From assembly GCF_900166635.1 (NCBI RefSeq), contig NZ_LT800497.1, positions 2,198,378-2,262,377 of the forward strand: a stretch of DNA of 64,000 bases, written 5' to 3'. Positions 10,880 through 19,949 of this stretch are shown here, piece after piece (position 1 is the first letter of the stretch; every line of letters starts with the position of its first letter). The notes beneath the pieces were generated by a model. It ran no database searches. It saw only the letters and a list, made by a program, of their open reading frames with translations, and had not been told where the DNA came from. The translations under genes and the position numbers were made by a program. Source of the DNA: Oceanobacillus timonensis. Its GTDB lineage: Bacteria > Bacillota > Bacilli > Bacillales > Amphibacillaceae.

Positions 10880-11290
10880 ATGGAAGGTTTTTGGGAAAAT
10901 ATATTAGTAATCACTGCAGCAAGATACAGTGTCTTTATTTTATCTACCTTATTATTTTTAGCAATAGCAGAACTGGTAACTTCCTATAAAAACTGGGAAG
11001 AAATTAAAAACGGAAACGTGGCTGTCGCAATGGCTACCGGAGGGAAATTATTTGGTATCGCCATGATTTTCAGATTCTCTATTGAACATAATGACAGTTT
11101 ACTTGTATCGATGGGCTGGGGCGTTTATGGATTTGTATTGTTAATAGCCGGTTACCTGTTTTTTGAGTTTTTAACGCCATTTATGAAAGTAGATGAAGAG
11201 ATTGGCAATGGAAATAAGGCTGTCGGATTTATTTCTATGATTATTTCCGTTGGATTAGCATATGTTATCGGAGCAAGTATTGTAGGTTAG
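10880..11290 (+). CDS. DUF350 family membrane protein (YshE-like)
   Basis: 136 residues with four hydrophobic segments, the layout of the DUF350 family. The function is unknown. Its position between mutS2 and lcfA corresponds to yshE of B. subtilis. Start ATG with AAGGAGCGAG upstream. A very short ORF for a single membrane helix follows 11 bases later. Confidence 0.85.
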   Translation: MEGFWENILVITAARYSVFILSTLLFLAIAELVTSYKNWEEIKNGNVAVAMATGGKLFGIAMIFRFSIEHNDSLLVSMGWGVYGFVLLIAGYLFFEFLTPFMKVDEEIGNGNKAVGFISMIISVGLAYVIGASIVG

Positions 11291-11301
11291 GAGTGGGATT
11301 T

Positions 11302-11385
11302 GTGATATTTGAACGCATGGCAAAAATATTAATCGCAGTAGCTGTCGTTTTCTTCGTCGTTGGAATTGTTTATCTGTTTCTCTAG
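11302..11385 (+). CDS. Possible 27-residue membrane peptide
   Basis: A GTG start preceded by TTAGGAGTGGG opens a 27-codon frame encoding MIFERMAKILIAVAVVFFVV and a short hydrophobic tail (GIVYLFL). It would be one transmembrane helix with a basic N-terminal side. It is only 11 bases downstream of the DUF350 gene, so it would be co-transcribed with it. The good ribosome site and strongly hydrophobic composition favour a real small gene, but so short a frame can arise by chance. I do not recognise a family. Confidence 0.5.
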   Translation: MIFERMAKILIAVAVVFFVVGIVYLFL

Positions 11386-11399
11386 AAAATAGATAATAT

Positions 11400-11428
11400 T
11401 TTCAAAAATAGAAAACAATCGTTATAAT
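11400..11428 (+). promoter_or_regulatory. Candidate SigmaA promoter of lcfA
   Basis: TTTCAA, a 17-base spacer and a perfect TATAAT at 11423-11428. GAATGA at 11436-11441 resembles half of a FadR operator, but the other half is not conserved, so FadR control here is only a possibility. Confidence 0.5.
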
Positions 11429-11462
11429 AGGTATAGAATGATAATGAAGGAGGAATGGTTTG

Positions 11463-13163
11463 ATGGAAAAAAGAGCTTGGCATGACCGTTACCCGGAGGA
11501 TTTGCCGCTCACACTGGAATATGATAAGTGTCCGTTGTACCAATATTTGGTGGATGCTGCGGCGTTATACGGAGAAAAGAAAGCGCTTTATTTTATGGGG
11601 AAGGAAATGACGTATAAGACGGTTTATGAAGAAGCGAAGAAAACAGCAAATTACCTGCAATCCATCGGTATCAGAAAAGGAGATCGGGTGGCAATTTTTT
11701 TACCGAATACCCCTCAATCGGTGATTAGTTATTATGGTATTCTGATGGCAGGAGCGGTAGCTGTTCCGACGAACCCCCTTTATACAGAAAGAGAGTTAAT
11801 TTTTCAAATGAATGATGCGCAGGCAAGAGCTATTATATGTTTAGATATTTTACTGCCGCGTGTAAACAGTGCCCGCTCCCATACAACATTAGAACATGTT
11901 ATCGTAACCGGTATCAAAGACTATCTTCCATTCCCGAAAAATGTCATCTATCCATTTATACAGAAGCGGGAATACAATATGGTGGTAAAAGTAGAACCGG
12001 GCAATGATACACACATATGGAAAAAGATAATGGAACAATCGGTGCCTGATTATTTAGAATCCGCGATTGACCCGGAAGAAGATATTGCGCTCCTGCAATA
12101 TACCGGCGGAACAACAGGAAATCCCAAAGGCGTGATGCTCACCCATTATAATTTAAGCTCCAATGTGCAAATGTGTGAAACATGGCTTTCACGCAGCGGA
12201 AAACAAGCCGGGCAGGATGTTGTCCTTGGTATTCTTCCTTTTTTTCATGTATATGGCATGACTGCCGTAATGAATTTTGCCATTAAAAAAGCCTCCAAAA
12301 TCATTTTAATTCCTAAGTTTGATGCAGGTGAGTTATTAAAAGTCATTGATAAACAGAAACCAAATCTTTTTCCAGGTGCTCCGACAATCTATATCGGTCT
12401 ATTGAATCACCCTGATTTAGAAAAATATGATTTATCTTCTATTGATGCGTGTATTAGCGGATCAGCGCCGCTTCCGATTGAGATTCAGGAACGTTTTGAA
12501 CGGATTACCGGGGGAAATCTAGTGGAAGGTTATGGCTTAACGGAAACTTCTCCTGTAACACATGCCAATTTTGTATATGCCGAGCGTATTAATGGCAGTA
12601 TCGGTGTTCCTTGGCCGGATACAGATGCGAAAATTGTGCAAATGGGCGAAGAAGGATTAGAAGAAGTTCCAATTGGAGAAATTGGCGAAATAGCTGTAAA
12701 AGGACCACAAATCATGAAAGGATATTGGAATAATGAAGAAGAGACAGCATCTACGTTAAAAGATGGCTGGCTGTTAACCGGGGATTTAGGTTATGTGGAT
12801 GAACGCGGTTTTTTCTATGTCGTTGACAGAAAGAAAGATACGATAATTGCCGGCGGTTTTAATATTTACCCAAGAGAAATTGAAGAAATTTTATATGAAC
12901 ATGAGGATGTGCAGGAAGCTGTAGTAGCAGGTGTACCTGATCCGTACAGGGGAGAAACAGTCAAAGCTTATGTTGTATTAAAAGAAGGAGCGACGCTTAC
13001 AGAGGAAGAATTGAATGCGTATGCCAGAAAATATCTGGCGAGTTTTAAAGTTCCCAGAATCTATGAATTCCGTTCCGAATTACCGAAAACGGCTGTTGGC
13101 AAAATACTAAGAAGAAAACTGATTGACGAAGAGAAACAGAAACAAGAAGCAGCATCTGTTTGA
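11463..13163 (+). CDS. lcfA: Long-chain fatty-acid-CoA ligase
   Basis: AMP-forming acyl-CoA synthetase that activates fatty acids for beta-oxidation. The ATP/AMP P-loop YTGGTTGNPKG starts at about residue 210; GYGLTETSPV and LLTGDLGYVDERGFFYVVDR are the A5 and A7 motifs, and the C-terminal lysine motif is PKTAVGKILRRKL. The 566 residues fit. I use the ATG at 11463, nine bases after AAGGAGG (11447-11453); an in-frame TTG sits one codon before it. First gene of the lcfA-fadR-fadB-etfBA group. Confidence 0.95.
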   Translation: MEKRAWHDRYPEDLPLTLEYDKCPLYQYLVDAAALYGEKKALYFMGKEMTYKTVYEEAKKTANYLQSIGIRKGDRVAIFLPNTPQSVISYYGILMAGAVAVPTNPLYTERELIFQMNDAQARAIICLDILLPRVNSARSHTTLEHVIVTGIKDYLPFPKNVIYPFIQKREYNMVVKVEPGNDTHIWKKIMEQSVPDYLESAIDPEEDIALLQYTGGTTGNPKGVMLTHYNLSSNVQMCETWLSRSGKQAGQDVVLGILPFFHVYGMTAVMNFAIKKASKIILIPKFDAGELLKVIDKQKPNLFPGAPTIYIGLLNHPDLEKYDLSSIDACISGSAPLPIEIQERFERITGGNLVEGYGLTETSPVTHANFVYAERINGSIGVPWPDTDAKIVQMGEEGLEEVPIGEIGEIAVKGPQIMKGYWNNEEETASTLKDGWLLTGDLGYVDERGFFYVVDRKKDTIIAGGFNIYPREIEEILYEHEDVQEAVVAGVPDPYRGETVKAYVVLKEGATLTEEELNAYARKYLASFKVPRIYEFRSELPKTAVGKILRRKLIDEEKQKQEAASV

Positions 13164-13292
13164 GCCTCGTGCTCTTTTTTCTTTTGCAGCAAACAAACAG
13201 ATGCATTTGAAAGTAAGTTTTATCTGTGATGAGAAGATGTAACAAAGACCAACCGAATGTATAGAAAAAGTAAGACAAAAAATAGATTATGA

Positions 13293-13321
13293 TTGACAGA
13301 AAAGGGATGGGACTGTATATT
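13293..13321 (+). promoter_or_regulatory. SigmaA promoter of fadR
   Basis: Consensus TTGACA (13293-13298), a 17-base spacer and TATATT (13316-13321). The expected transcription start falls just before the FadR operator at 13329. Confidence 0.8.
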
Positions 13322-13328
13322 GAAAATA

Positions 13329-13346
13329 TGAATGACTATTCACTCA
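13329..13346 (+). promoter_or_regulatory. FadR operator
   Basis: TGAATGACTATTCACTCA matches the B. subtilis FadR box TGAATGAMTANTCATTCA at all but one position. It lies a few bases after the -10 box of the fadR promoter, so bound FadR should block its own operon; long-chain acyl-CoA is the known inducer. Confidence 0.85.
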
Positions 13347-13374
13347 CTTTTAATATGTAAGCAAGGAGTTCATT

Positions 13375-13959
13375 ATGAAGAATCAAAAACCAAAATACCA
13401 TCAAATTATTGAAGCTGCTGTCAAAGTAATTGCTGAAAATGGATACCATGGTTCACAAGTGTCTAAAATAGCAAAGGAAGCAAATGTAGCGGATGGTACC
13501 ATTTATTTATATTTTAAGAACAAAGAGCATATTCTTGTTTCTTTATTTGAAGTGAAAATGGGGGAATTTATTGATCAGATAGCCAGAGCAATTGAAGAAA
13601 GTGACACTGCATCCGATCAATTATATACTTTGATTAAAATGCATTTCAGGCAGCTATCTTCGGATTATTATTTGGCTATTGTGACACAGTTGGAATTGAG
13701 ACAATCAAATATTTCTTTAAGGATGCAGATTAACCAGGTTTTAAAGCCCTATTTAACCGTGATTGACGGCATTATTCAAAAAGGGATTAAACAACAGCAG
13801 TTTCGAGAAGATCTCAATATACCGCTGGTACGGCAAATGATTTTCGGAACACTCGATGAAATCGTCACAAATTGGGTGATGAAAGAGCAAAAGTATCCTC
13901 TCGTTGACATGGCGCCTGAGATTCACAGAATGCTCGTCAGTGCTTTGTCCGCTGAATAA
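13375..13959 (+). CDS. fadR: Fatty-acid degradation repressor FadR (TetR family)
   Basis: 194-residue TetR-type regulator. The helix-turn-helix lies at about 10-55, with the typical GYHGSQVSKIAKEANVADGT and IYLYFKNKEHIL segments; the rest is the helical acyl-CoA-sensing domain. It represses beta-oxidation genes until long-chain acyl-CoA binds. ATG start with AAGGAG upstream. A matching operator lies at 13329, which supports autoregulation. fadB follows after 34 bases. Confidence 0.93.
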   Translation: MKNQKPKYHQIIEAAVKVIAENGYHGSQVSKIAKEANVADGTIYLYFKNKEHILVSLFEVKMGEFIDQIARAIEESDTASDQLYTLIKMHFRQLSSDYYLAIVTQLELRQSNISLRMQINQVLKPYLTVIDGIIQKGIKQQQFREDLNIPLVRQMIFGTLDEIVTNWVMKEQKYPLVDMAPEIHRMLVSALSAE

Positions 13960-13993
13960 ACAGACAAATAAATTGGAAAAAGGGGTGTTTATT

Positions 13994-14767
13994 TTGTCCA
14001 TTATTGATTTCCAAGTGGAAGAAAAGATTGCTTATGTAAGTATAAAAAGCCCTCCCGCCAATGCTTTATCTTCACAGATTATTACGAAATTGGATGCATT
14101 GCTAACCCAAATTGAAAAAGATAATGAAGCTAAAGTAGTTGTTTTACGAGGGGAAGGTAAATTTTTTTCGGCAGGAGCGGATATTAAGGAATTTACATCT
14201 CTTCAAGAGGCGTCGGAATATGAATCACTAGCAAAAAAAGGGCAGGATATTTTTAACAGAGTAGAGCATTTTCCGCTTCCTGTTATTGCATCCATTCATG
14301 GAGCTGCATTGGGAGGAGGACTGGAGCTGGCCATGGCCTGCCATATCCGATATGCAACTGTACACGCAAAAATAGGTTTACCAGAGATGCAATTAGGCAT
14401 TATCCCGGGGTTTGCTGGCACACAGCGATTGCCGCGCTATGTCGGAAACGCAAGAGCGTACGAAATGATCCTGACCGGTGAACCCATTTCCGGAAAGCAG
14501 GCAGAAGAATGGGGGCTTGTTAACCGGGCTTTTGCAGAAGATGACCTTGAAAAAGAAGTGCATCAATTAGCTGTAAAAATTGCGGCGAAAAGCAAACCTG
14601 GAATTAACCGGATTATGCAGTTAATCCCATATGCGAATACAAGTCAATTTGAAGAAGGTGTTAACCAAGAAGCGCGTTTGTTTGGCGAAATATTTGGTTC
14701 AGCTGATGCCGCAGAAGGTGTAAGCGCTTTTATAGAAAAGAGAACGGCTTATTTTCAAGATAAATAG
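13994..14767 (+). CDS. fadB: Enoyl-CoA hydratase
   Basis: Crotonase-family enzyme that hydrates enoyl-CoA in beta-oxidation. The oxyanion-hole segments SAGADIKEF and HGAALGGGLELAMA are present, as is GIIPGFAGTQRLPR with the catalytic glutamate region. I chose TTG at 13994 (protein starts MSIIDFQ), preceded by AAAAAGGGGTG; the frame stays open further upstream into fadR but without a ribosome site. The 257 residues are normal for the family. Part of the FadR-controlled group. Confidence 0.93.
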   Translation: MSIIDFQVEEKIAYVSIKSPPANALSSQIITKLDALLTQIEKDNEAKVVVLRGEGKFFSAGADIKEFTSLQEASEYESLAKKGQDIFNRVEHFPLPVIASIHGAALGGGLELAMACHIRYATVHAKIGLPEMQLGIIPGFAGTQRLPRYVGNARAYEMILTGEPISGKQAEEWGLVNRAFAEDDLEKEVHQLAVKIAAKSKPGINRIMQLIPYANTSQFEEGVNQEARLFGEIFGSADAAEGVSAFIEKRTAYFQDK

Positions 14768-14790
14768 ATTTTCGTCAGGAGGAGAGAAAT

Positions 14791-15564
14791 ATGAATATTT
14801 TTGTATTATTGAAAAAAACATTTGATACAGAGGAGAAAATCACGGTTCAAGGGGGCAGGATTGAAGATGATGGTGCAGAATTCATCATTAATCCATATGA
14901 TGAATATGCAGTGGAGGAAGCGATTGTTCAAAGAGATAAGCATGGCGGGGAAGTAACAGTTGTCACAATCGGTGATGAGGATTCTGAAAAACAGCTTCGG
15001 ACAGCTTTGGCGATGGGAGCAGATAAAGCTGTTTTGATTAATACAGAAGAGGACTTAGAAGATGGAGATCAATTTACAACAGCAAAAATTTTGGAAGCGT
15101 TTTTTGAAGATAAAGAGGCGGATTTGATTCTGGCAGGTAATGTTGCTATTGATGAAGCCAGCGGTCAGGTTGGACCAAGACTTGCGGAGCTCTTAGGAAT
15201 TTCTTACGTGACGACGATAACCAGTTTGTCTATTGACGGTGAGAATGTATCGATTGAAAAAGATGTCGAAGGTGATGTGGAAATCATCGAAACAAGTTTG
15301 CCTGTGTTAGTGACGTGTCAACAAGGGCTAAATGAACCGCGTTACCCGTCTTTACCAGGTATTATGAAAGCTAAGAAAAAACCGCTGGAGGAATTAGAAA
15401 TCGATGACCTGGATTTGGATGAAGATGACGTAGAAGCAAAAACAAAAACGGTTGATATTTATCTTCCTCCTGAAAAAGAAGCGGGAAAGGTGTTAGAGGG
15501 AGATATAGAGGAGCAGGTGAAGGAACTGGTATCTTTATTGAAAAATGACAAAAAAGTACTTTGA
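14791..15564 (+). CDS. etfB: Electron transfer flavoprotein beta subunit
   Basis: Small subunit of ETF, which carries electrons from acyl-CoA dehydrogenases to the respiratory chain. The 257 residues start MNIFVLLKKTFDTEEKI; the AMP-binding-type segment LILAGNVAIDEASGQVGPRL is present, as is LPVLVTCQQGLNEPRYPSLP near 170-190. Start ATG after AGGAGGAG. It normally adjoins etfA; here a 337-bp repeat element separates the two (see 15570). Confidence 0.95.
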   Translation: MNIFVLLKKTFDTEEKITVQGGRIEDDGAEFIINPYDEYAVEEAIVQRDKHGGEVTVVTIGDEDSEKQLRTALAMGADKAVLINTEEDLEDGDQFTTAKILEAFFEDKEADLILAGNVAIDEASGQVGPRLAELLGISYVTTITSLSIDGENVSIEKDVEGDVEIIETSLPVLVTCQQGLNEPRYPSLPGIMKAKKKPLEELEIDDLDLDEDDVEAKTKTVDIYLPPEKEAGKVLEGDIEEQVKELVSLLKNDKKVL

Positions 15565-15569
15565 GAGGA

Positions 15570-15906
15570 TGTTCAAAAAGTCCAATAAAAATGACACGGC
15601 GAATTTCTACGTTGACGAGATTTTTCCGATACTCACGTATTTTAAAGCATAGAGGAACTTCTACTAAGAACATCCACGTCCTGTGGGTAACGTAGAAGTC
15701 ACCACAACACGCGAGAAGTCCGTTCGTAAAAATCTCGTCGCCTTGAACTTCCGACGCACAAATGTTTCCGGTGGGGCGAGTAATCGCAGTCCCAGGACGT
15801 GCTAGTGTCGGCATTGCGACAACGCTTTTCGATGGGGTGAGTAATCGCAACCCCAGGACGTCGCGAACTTAGCCGACTTGGTCCTATTTATCGGACTTTT
15901 TGAACA
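15570..15906. mobile_element. MITE-like intergenic repeat between etfB and etfA
   Basis: A non-coding 337-bp block bounded by inverted terminal repeats: TGTTCAAAAAGTCC at 15570-15583 and GGACTTTTTGAACA at 15893-15906. Inside, GACGAGATTTTT (from about 15616) pairs with AAAAATCTCGTC (about 15728), and a 29-bp direct repeat beginning TGGGGYGAGTAATCGCA occurs at 15772-15800 and 15833-15861 with 26 matches. No ORF of its own and no transposase. Related fragments occur at 20160-20240 and 26441. Likely a non-autonomous mobile repeat (inference). Confidence 0.75.
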
Positions 15907-15964
15907 CGCACTTTAATTGTATGTCGATTCATATAGAAGCTGATTGGGAAAGGGGATAATAATA

Positions 15965-16939
15965 ATGAGCGATAAGTTACTAGTAATTGGGGAAGTAAGA
16001 GATAATGAAGTAAGAAATGTTTCTTTTGAGGCCATCGCGGCAGCAAAACAAATTGATAAGGATGCGGAAATTGTTGGAGTATTATTCAGTGATAGTGATT
16101 TGACAAGTTCCGGGCAGGAATTGATTGCTTATGGAGCAGATAGTGTTGTCACAGTTACACATGATAACCTGCAAACATATACGTCGGAAGGGTATGGACA
16201 GGCGCTGTTAGACATTATCGATGAATTATCTCCAAAAGGAATTATCATGGGCCATACAGCCATTGGCAAGGATTTAACACCGAAAATTGCCAGCAGGCTT
16301 GCAAAAGGGCTTATCTCTGATGTTGTAGATATTGAAAAAGATGGGGATGAGAGTGTGTTTATTCGTCCTATCTATTCTGGAAAAGCGTTTGAGAAGAAAA
16401 CATTTGAAGATGATTTTACATTTGTAACGATACGACCTAATAATATAGCTGTTCTTGAAAAAGACGATTCCAGATCTGGTGATGTGCATACCAAAGATGT
16501 AGATATTAAAGATTTGCGTACAGTTGTGAAAGATGTTGTACGCAAAGCCTCTGACGGTGTTGACCTCTCCGAAGCAAACGTTATTGTAGCAGGCGGCAGA
16601 GGGGTAAAGAGTGCAGATGGATTTAAGCCTCTTTATGAACTGGCAGAAGCATTAGGCGGTGCTGTAGGAGCCTCCAGAGGTGCTTGTGATGCGGATTATT
16701 GTGACTATGCGCTGCAAATTGGGCAGACTGGAAAAGTAGTAACGCCTGATTTGTATATTGCTGTAGGTATTTCCGGTGCGATTCAGCATTTAGCGGGAAT
16801 GTCTAACTCCAAAGTGATCGTTGCGATAAATAAAGATGCTGATTCAAATATCTTTAATGTAGCGGATTATGGGATTGTTGGAGATTTATTCGATGTCATT
16901 CCGCTGCTTATTGAAGAAATTAAAAAGGTAAAAGAGTAG
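15965..16939 (+). CDS. etfA: Electron transfer flavoprotein alpha subunit
   Basis: FAD-binding subunit of ETF, partner of EtfB. The C-terminal FAD domain (about 190-320) shows VIVAGGRGVKSADGF, GGAVGASRGACD, IGQTGKVVTPDLYIAVGISG and AINKDADSNIFNVADYGIVG, all typical. I use the ATG at 15965 (MSDKLLVIGEV) preceded by GAAAGGGG, giving 324 residues; an in-frame TTG at 15944 lacks a good site. It lies 400 bases after etfB because of the inserted repeat, so its expression depends on read-through or a promoter in or after that element. Confidence 0.95.
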   Translation: MSDKLLVIGEVRDNEVRNVSFEAIAAAKQIDKDAEIVGVLFSDSDLTSSGQELIAYGADSVVTVTHDNLQTYTSEGYGQALLDIIDELSPKGIIMGHTAIGKDLTPKIASRLAKGLISDVVDIEKDGDESVFIRPIYSGKAFEKKTFEDDFTFVTIRPNNIAVLEKDDSRSGDVHTKDVDIKDLRTVVKDVVRKASDGVDLSEANVIVAGGRGVKSADGFKPLYELAEALGGAVGASRGACDADYCDYALQIGQTGKVVTPDLYIAVGISGAIQHLAGMSNSKVIVAINKDADSNIFNVADYGIVGDLFDVIPLLIEEIKKVKE

Positions 16940-16971
16940 ACTGCGATAACTTTCTGTGTTATAACATTATG

Positions 16972-17010
16972 CAAAAGGTCTGAAGGAAACATTTCAACAC
17001 AGGCCTTTTG
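16972..17010 (+). terminator. Hairpin after etfA
   Basis: CAAAAGGTCTG pairs with CAGGCCTTTTG (one G-T pair) 33 bases after the etfA stop codon. It lacks a clear T run, so termination may be partial. Confidence 0.6.
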
Positions 17011-17025
17011 AAGCTTATTTCACAC

Positions 17026-17055
17026 TTGTTCAAGCAAACTATTATACAGTATACT
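17026..17055 (+). promoter_or_regulatory. Candidate SigmaA promoter of trxA
   Basis: TTGTTC (17026-17031), an 18-base spacer and TATACT (17050-17055), 66 bases before the start codon. Confidence 0.55.
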
Positions 17056-17121
17056 TGTACGGTGATATACTCATACTAAGCTTATGATAAGCTGTATGAT
17101 GTTTTAAGGAGGTAAATAATA

Positions 17122-17436
17122 ATGGCAATTAAACATGCATCAGATCAAAACTTTACAGAAGAGACGTCAAAAGGTCTTGTACTTGTTGATTTCTGGGCTC
17201 CATGGTGTGGACCTTGTAAAATGATTGCTCCTGTTTTGGAAGAAATTGATGGAGAAATGGAAGATAAAGTACAAATCGTCAAATTAGATGTTGATGAAAA
17301 CCAGGAAACAGCTGGGAAATTTGGTGTGATGAGCATCCCGACACTTCTTTTATTAAAAGATGGTGAAGTGGTAGACCAGGTTATTGGTTTTCAACCAAAA
17401 GAGGCATTAACCGATTTAATTAATAAACATGCCTAA
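17122..17436 (+). CDS. trxA: Thioredoxin
   Basis: 104-residue dithiol oxidoreductase. The active site WCGPCK is at residues 28-33 (Cys29, Cys32), preceded by LVLVDFWAP; cis-Pro lies in [12 protein letters not shown]. Start ATG after AAGGAGG. Its place between etfA and uvrC matches B. subtilis. A hairpin follows at 17506. Confidence 0.97.
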   Translation: MAIKHASDQNFTEETSKGLVLVDFWAPWCGPCKMIAPVLEEIDGEMEDKVQIVKLDVDENQETAGKFGVMSIPTLLLLKDGEVVDQVIGFQPKEALTDLINKHA

Positions 17437-17505
17437 TAAAGGAAAGGTTCCATTTTGTGTGATAATACAGCACAACATGGCATCTTTTATATTTTATTAG
17501 AGAAA

Positions 17506-17547
17506 AGAAAATCCCTTTCTCATCAAGCAGATGAAAAGGGATTTTCT
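17506..17547 (+). terminator. Hairpin between trxA and uvrC
   Basis: AGAAAATCCCTTT pairs with AAAGGGATTTTCT with a 16-base loop. It overlaps the in-frame extension upstream of uvrC, which is one reason to prefer the later uvrC start. No long T run follows, so it may attenuate rather than end transcription. Confidence 0.65.
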
Positions 17548-17572
17548 GATGTATTATAAAAGGGCTGGTACT

Positions 17573-19378
17573 ATGAAAGAAGCGATTGAAAAAAAACTGT
17601 CTATCCTTCCTATGCAGCCCGGCTGCTATTTAATGAAGGATAAGCATGGAACGATTATTTATGTGGGGAAATCCAAAAAGTTAAGGAACCGTGTCCGGTC
17701 TTATTTCCGCGGGGCAAATGACCGGAAAACGCAGCGCTTAGTACAGGATATTGCAGATTTTGAATATATGGTCACGTCGTCGGAAATAGAAGCTTTGATT
17801 TTGGAAATGAATTTAATCAAAAAATATGATCCTAAATATAATGTGATGTTAAAAGATGATAAGTCTTATCCTTATTTAAAAATCACATCCGAGCGTCACC
17901 CGCGGTTGATTGTTACAAGACAACTGAAAAAAGACAAGGGAAAATATTTTGGACCTTATCCGAACGTGATTGCAGCTAGAGAGACAAAAAAACTATTGGA
18001 TCGGATTTATCCACTTAGGAAATGTAATAATCCTCCCGGAAGGCCGTGTCTTTATTATCATATGGGACAATGTTTAGCTTGCAGCAAGCATCCGCCTTCC
18101 AAAGAAATATATCAGGAAATTGTGCAAGAGATCACTTCCTTTTTACATGGCGGTTTTAAAGATATACGTAACCGTTTAACAAGAGAAATGACAGAAGCAA
18201 GTGAAGCGCTGAATTTTGAAAGAGCGAAAGAACTCCGGGATACAATCCAGCATATCGATGCCACGATGGAACAGCAGAAAATGGCTGCTAACGACTTGGT
18301 AAATCGGGATGTATTTGGGTACAGTTATGATAAAGGCTGGATGTGCGTACAAGTATTTTTTATCCGGCAAGGCAAGTTGATTGAACGGGATGTCAGCCTA
18401 TTTCCGTTTTATGACAATGCGGAAGAAACGATTATCAGTTTTATTGCCCGATTCTATTTACAGGAAAATCATTTGAAACCGAAGCAAGTACTTGTTCCTA
18501 TCGGTATAGATGATGACATACTGGAAAAATTGCTTGAAATTAATGTGCATACACCGCTTCGTGGTCGTAAAAAAGAAATGGTTGAATTAGCTAATAAAAA
18601 TGCAAACGTTGCTTTAAATGAAAAATTTCAATTAATCGAACGGGATGAAGAAAGAACCTATCAAGCGATGGAAGACTTAGGGGATTATCTGAATATAGAG
18701 ACGCCGCGCCGGATTGAGGCATTTGATAACTCAAATATTCAGGGCACCGATCCCGTATCCGCCATGATCGTTTTTGAAGATGGAAAGCCGAATAAAAAAG
18801 AATATCGAAAGTATAAAATTAAAGATGTAGAGGGCCCGGATGATTATGATACGATGCGGGAAGTTATACGCAGACGTTATACTAGAGTACTTCGCGAGGA
18901 CCTCCCTTTACCTGATTTAATTATTGTTGATGGTGGAAAAGGACAGATGTCAGCAGCGGCAGATGTACTGGAAAATGAGCTTGGGCTAAGTATTCCGCTT
19001 GCCGGCCTTGCTAAGGACGACAAACATAAAACGAGTGAATTGTTATATGGCGACCCTCCGGAAGTCATTCCGTTAAAACGGCAGTCGCAGGCTTTTTATT
19101 TGGTTCAGCGGATACAAGATGAGGTGCACCGCTTTGCTATTACTTTCCATAGACAATTAAGAGGGAAAGGCGTGATTCAGTCAGAGCTCGATCGCATCCC
19201 CGGCGTTGGAGAGAAACGTCGTAAACTTCTGCTGACACATTTTAAGACAGTGGAAGAGATAAAAAATGCATCGTTAGAGGAAATGCGTAAAATTGGTATT
19301 CCCCAAAATATTGCGACTGAAATTATTGAACATTTAAAAGAACAGGAAACAGAAAAAAACGATCGTGAAATCGAATGA
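17573..19378 (+). CDS. uvrC: Excinuclease ABC subunit C
   Basis: Dual-incision nuclease of nucleotide excision repair. The GIY-YIG domain lies at about 10-95 ([30 protein letters not shown]). A cysteine cluster ([20 protein letters not shown]) follows near 160-180, the UVR motif near 205-240, the RNase H-like nuclease with DNSNIQG and [12 protein letters not shown] after 380, and helix-hairpin-helix motifs at the C terminus. I chose the ATG at 17573, giving 601 residues like known UvrC; an in-frame ATG at 17531 lies in a hairpin. The terminator overlaps the last codons. Confidence 0.96.
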   Translation: MKEAIEKKLSILPMQPGCYLMKDKHGTIIYVGKSKKLRNRVRSYFRGANDRKTQRLVQDIADFEYMVTSSEIEALILEMNLIKKYDPKYNVMLKDDKSYPYLKITSERHPRLIVTRQLKKDKGKYFGPYPNVIAARETKKLLDRIYPLRKCNNPPGRPCLYYHMGQCLACSKHPPSKEIYQEIVQEITSFLHGGFKDIRNRLTREMTEASEALNFERAKELRDTIQHIDATMEQQKMAANDLVNRDVFGYSYDKGWMCVQVFFIRQGKLIERDVSLFPFYDNAEETIISFIARFYLQENHLKPKQVLVPIGIDDDILEKLLEINVHTPLRGRKKEMVELANKNANVALNEKFQLIERDEERTYQAMEDLGDYLNIETPRRIEAFDNSNIQGTDPVSAMIVFEDGKPNKKEYRKYKIKDVEGPDDYDTMREVIRRRYTRVLREDLPLPDLIIVDGGKGQMSAAADVLENELGLSIPLAGLAKDDKHKTSELLYGDPPEVIPLKRQSQAFYLVQRIQDEVHRFAITFHRQLRGKGVIQSELDRIPGVGEKRRKLLLTHFKTVEEIKNASLEEMRKIGIPQNIATEIIEHLKEQETEKNDREIE

Positions 19379-19395
19379 GTTTCGCGATCGTTTTT
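19355..19395 (+). terminator. Terminator overlapping the uvrC stop codon
   Basis: AAAAACGATCG at 19355-19365 pairs with CGATCGTTTTT at 19385-19395. The uvrC stop codon (19376-19378) lies in the loop, so the left arm is coding sequence. Confidence 0.85.
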
Positions 19396-19496
19396 GGCGT
19401 TCTTTCAAACAGCCGGTTGTAATGGGTGTACTGTGTTCATTCCCGTTCCAAGAGCGATATAATAGGCGTTCCTTCATACCATCTTTGGAAGGGCAG

Positions 19497-19949
19497 TCAG
19501 TCTTGTATATAAACGGTAAATTCAATTTGTTTCAGGCGGCGATGGATTGATTCAAGACATTCACAATCCACACCTTCTATTTGTTGGAGTGCTTCTGCTA
19601 TGATTCCTGCTTCTAATCGGAAATCGGTCTCCACATTTGATTTTAATCTGGTAACAACTGCTTCGGATAAAAGATTGAACGTTTTTACATTCTTTTTTTC
19701 CTTTACTAAATCTAACGTTCCCAGCCCCATCTTTTCAAAGAAGGAGCTTACATCTTCGAGACTATTAAATTCAAATTTACGGGCGACATTTCTGCCTAAA
19801 AAATAGAGTAATGTTTCTTTTTCTTCACCAAACAGCTCAGGCAGGCCGATATACCGTAAAATGTCATATCCCGCTCCATCGCTATATAATTGTTCTAATT
19901 CATTTACATCCAGTTTTTGATTACTCTCGTTCTTTGACACTACTTTCAT
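19497..19949 (-). CDS. yslB: YslB family protein (DUF2507)
   Basis: A 150-residue cytoplasmic protein of unknown function, recognised by its place between uvrC and sdhC and by the segment IGLPELFGEEKETLLYFLGR near residues 32-51. The C-terminal part resembles the V4R/DUF2507 fold with LEAGIIAEALQQIEG. I use the ATG at 19949 (MKVVSKNE), preceded at six bases by GCAGGAGG; an in-frame ATG eight codons earlier has no ribosome site. Convergent with uvrC, divergent from sdhC. Confidence 0.85.
   Translation of the reverse strand: MKVVSKNESNQKLDVNELEQLYSDGAGYDILRYIGLPELFGEEKETLLYFLGRNVARKFEFNSLEDVSSFFEKMGLGTLDLVKEKKNVKTFNLLSEAVVTRLKSNVETDFRLEAGIIAEALQQIEGVDCECLESIHRRLKQIEFTVYIQD

Noticed and set aside
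13904..13993. Upstream extension of fadB into the end of fadR
   Set aside because: The frame is open but lies within fadR coding sequence; TTG at 13994 has a clear ribosome site and gives the normal N terminus.
15371..15850. A 159-codon minus-strand frame covering the end of etfB and the repeat element
   Set aside because: It runs antisense through the conserved end of etfB into non-coding repeat sequence, and its product resembles no protein family I know.
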